IMG/VR virus record: IMGVR_UViG_3300043436_003145
Span: 1-40,257 of that record
Length of the DNA: 40,257 nt
Source of the DNA: a virus
Strand: one strand, 5' to 3'
Numbering within the stretch: the stretch's first letter is position 1; every line of letters starts with the position of its first letter. Positions 40,053-40,257 of this stretch are shown here, in pieces. A program made the position numbers and the translations under genes. A model generated the notes under the pieces. That model did not search any database. It saw nothing but the letters and a program-made list of their open reading frames with translations, and was not told the origin of the DNA.

Positions 40053-40217
40053 TCAGCCCCCCTTGCGGCCGGGAGACTTCTGGTTGGCCACTTTGGCCAA
40101 GTTGCGTCCCATCTTCAGCATGTCGCTGTTGGTCTTGCCACCAGCACGCAGCTTGGTGGGCTTTGCACCGGGGTGCAGGTTTGCTTCGTGCTTGCGCACT
40201 GCGGTTTTTGCGTCCAT
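40053..40217 (-). CDS. Small basic protein, 54 residues
   Basis: ATG 40217 follows AGGAG by six to seven bases. The 54-residue product is strongly basic (MDAKTAVRKHEANLHPGAKP, TKLRAGGKTNSDMLKMG, and a Gly/Lys-rich end). This pattern is familiar from small phage genes near head-tail genes. It may bind DNA or portal components; nothing more can be read from it. Confidence 0.7.
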   Translation of the reverse strand: MDAKTAVRKHEANLHPGAKPTKLRAGGKTNSDMLKMGRNLAKVANQKSPGRKGG

Positions 40218-40218
40218 G

Positions 40219-40257
40219 TCAGACTCCTATCTGTACCGTTACTGTACCAACTTCCAC
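40219..40257 (-). CDS. C-terminal end of an upstream gene (partial)
   Basis: The last 39 bases, read on the - strand, encode VEVGTVTVQIGV and stop at TGA, one base before the ATG of the 54-residue gene. The alternating beta-strand character and tight spacing fit the end of a structural protein beyond the window, but so short a fragment can be chance. Confidence 0.35.
   Translation of the reverse strand: MEVGTVTVQIGV

Noticed and set aside
1-40257. Integrase, repressor or attachment site
   Set aside because: No integrase or clear repressor gene is present. The single small helix-turn-helix protein does not by itself show lysogeny.

Overview
This window reads as part of the genome of a tailed, podovirus-like bacteriophage that infects a Gram-negative bacterium. 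It has a dense block of replication genes on the + strand (about 1-10725) and a dense block of virion and lysis genes on the - strand (about 10722-40257). The two blocks converge tail to tail and their stop codons overlap by 4 bases. Genes are tightly packed, with many ATGA/TGATG-type overlaps and Shine-Dalgarno sequences of the AGGAG type. No rRNA, tRNA, CRISPR array, integrase, transposase or host metabolic gene was seen. High GC and a lipoprotein in the lysis region fit a proteobacterial host, but the sequence does not name one. Terminase, portal and capsid genes are absent and presumably lie beyond the right edge.

Left block, + strand: a family A DNA polymerase (5' truncated by the window edge), a small HExxH metallopeptidase-like protein, a Cas4/RecB-type PD-(D/E)XK nuclease with four cysteines suited to an Fe-S cluster, a small HNH-like protein, two small proteins that look like paralogues, an SNF2-type helicase/translocase, a coiled-coil protein, a cysteine-containing protein with an acidic tail (candidate ssDNA-binding protein), a small helix-turn-helix protein, a 46-residue protein, a large primase-helicase (AEP-like primase plus P-loop helicase) and a 63-residue protein. 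Together these could make a nearly self-sufficient replisome plus DNA-processing enzymes.

Right block, - strand, in transcription order (right to left): small conserved virion-type proteins, a head-tail adaptor, two small structural proteins, an Ala-rich repeat protein, two tail fibres sharing a C-terminal S74 intramolecular chaperone, a lysis cassette (lipoprotein, a 31-residue membrane peptide, a two-TM protein, a 3TM-type holin, a GH108 muramidase), a tail nozzle/stabilisation protein, and then five genes that I infer encode the DNA-ejection apparatus. These end with a transglycosylase-domain protein and a 3324-residue giant. The order adaptor - nozzle - ejection proteins including a transglycosylase recalls T7 genes 11, 12 and 14-16, although the proteins are different.

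The most unusual object is the 3324-residue protein, about a quarter of the window. It combines an N-terminal glycine-rich hydrophobic region, roughly 900 residues of mostly coiled coil, a metallopeptidase-like motif with HExxxH spacing, an ADP-ribosyltransferase-like module and a C-terminal region like those of large polyvalent phage proteins. The enzyme-like module is bracketed by two identical FSRGAPAD octapeptides.
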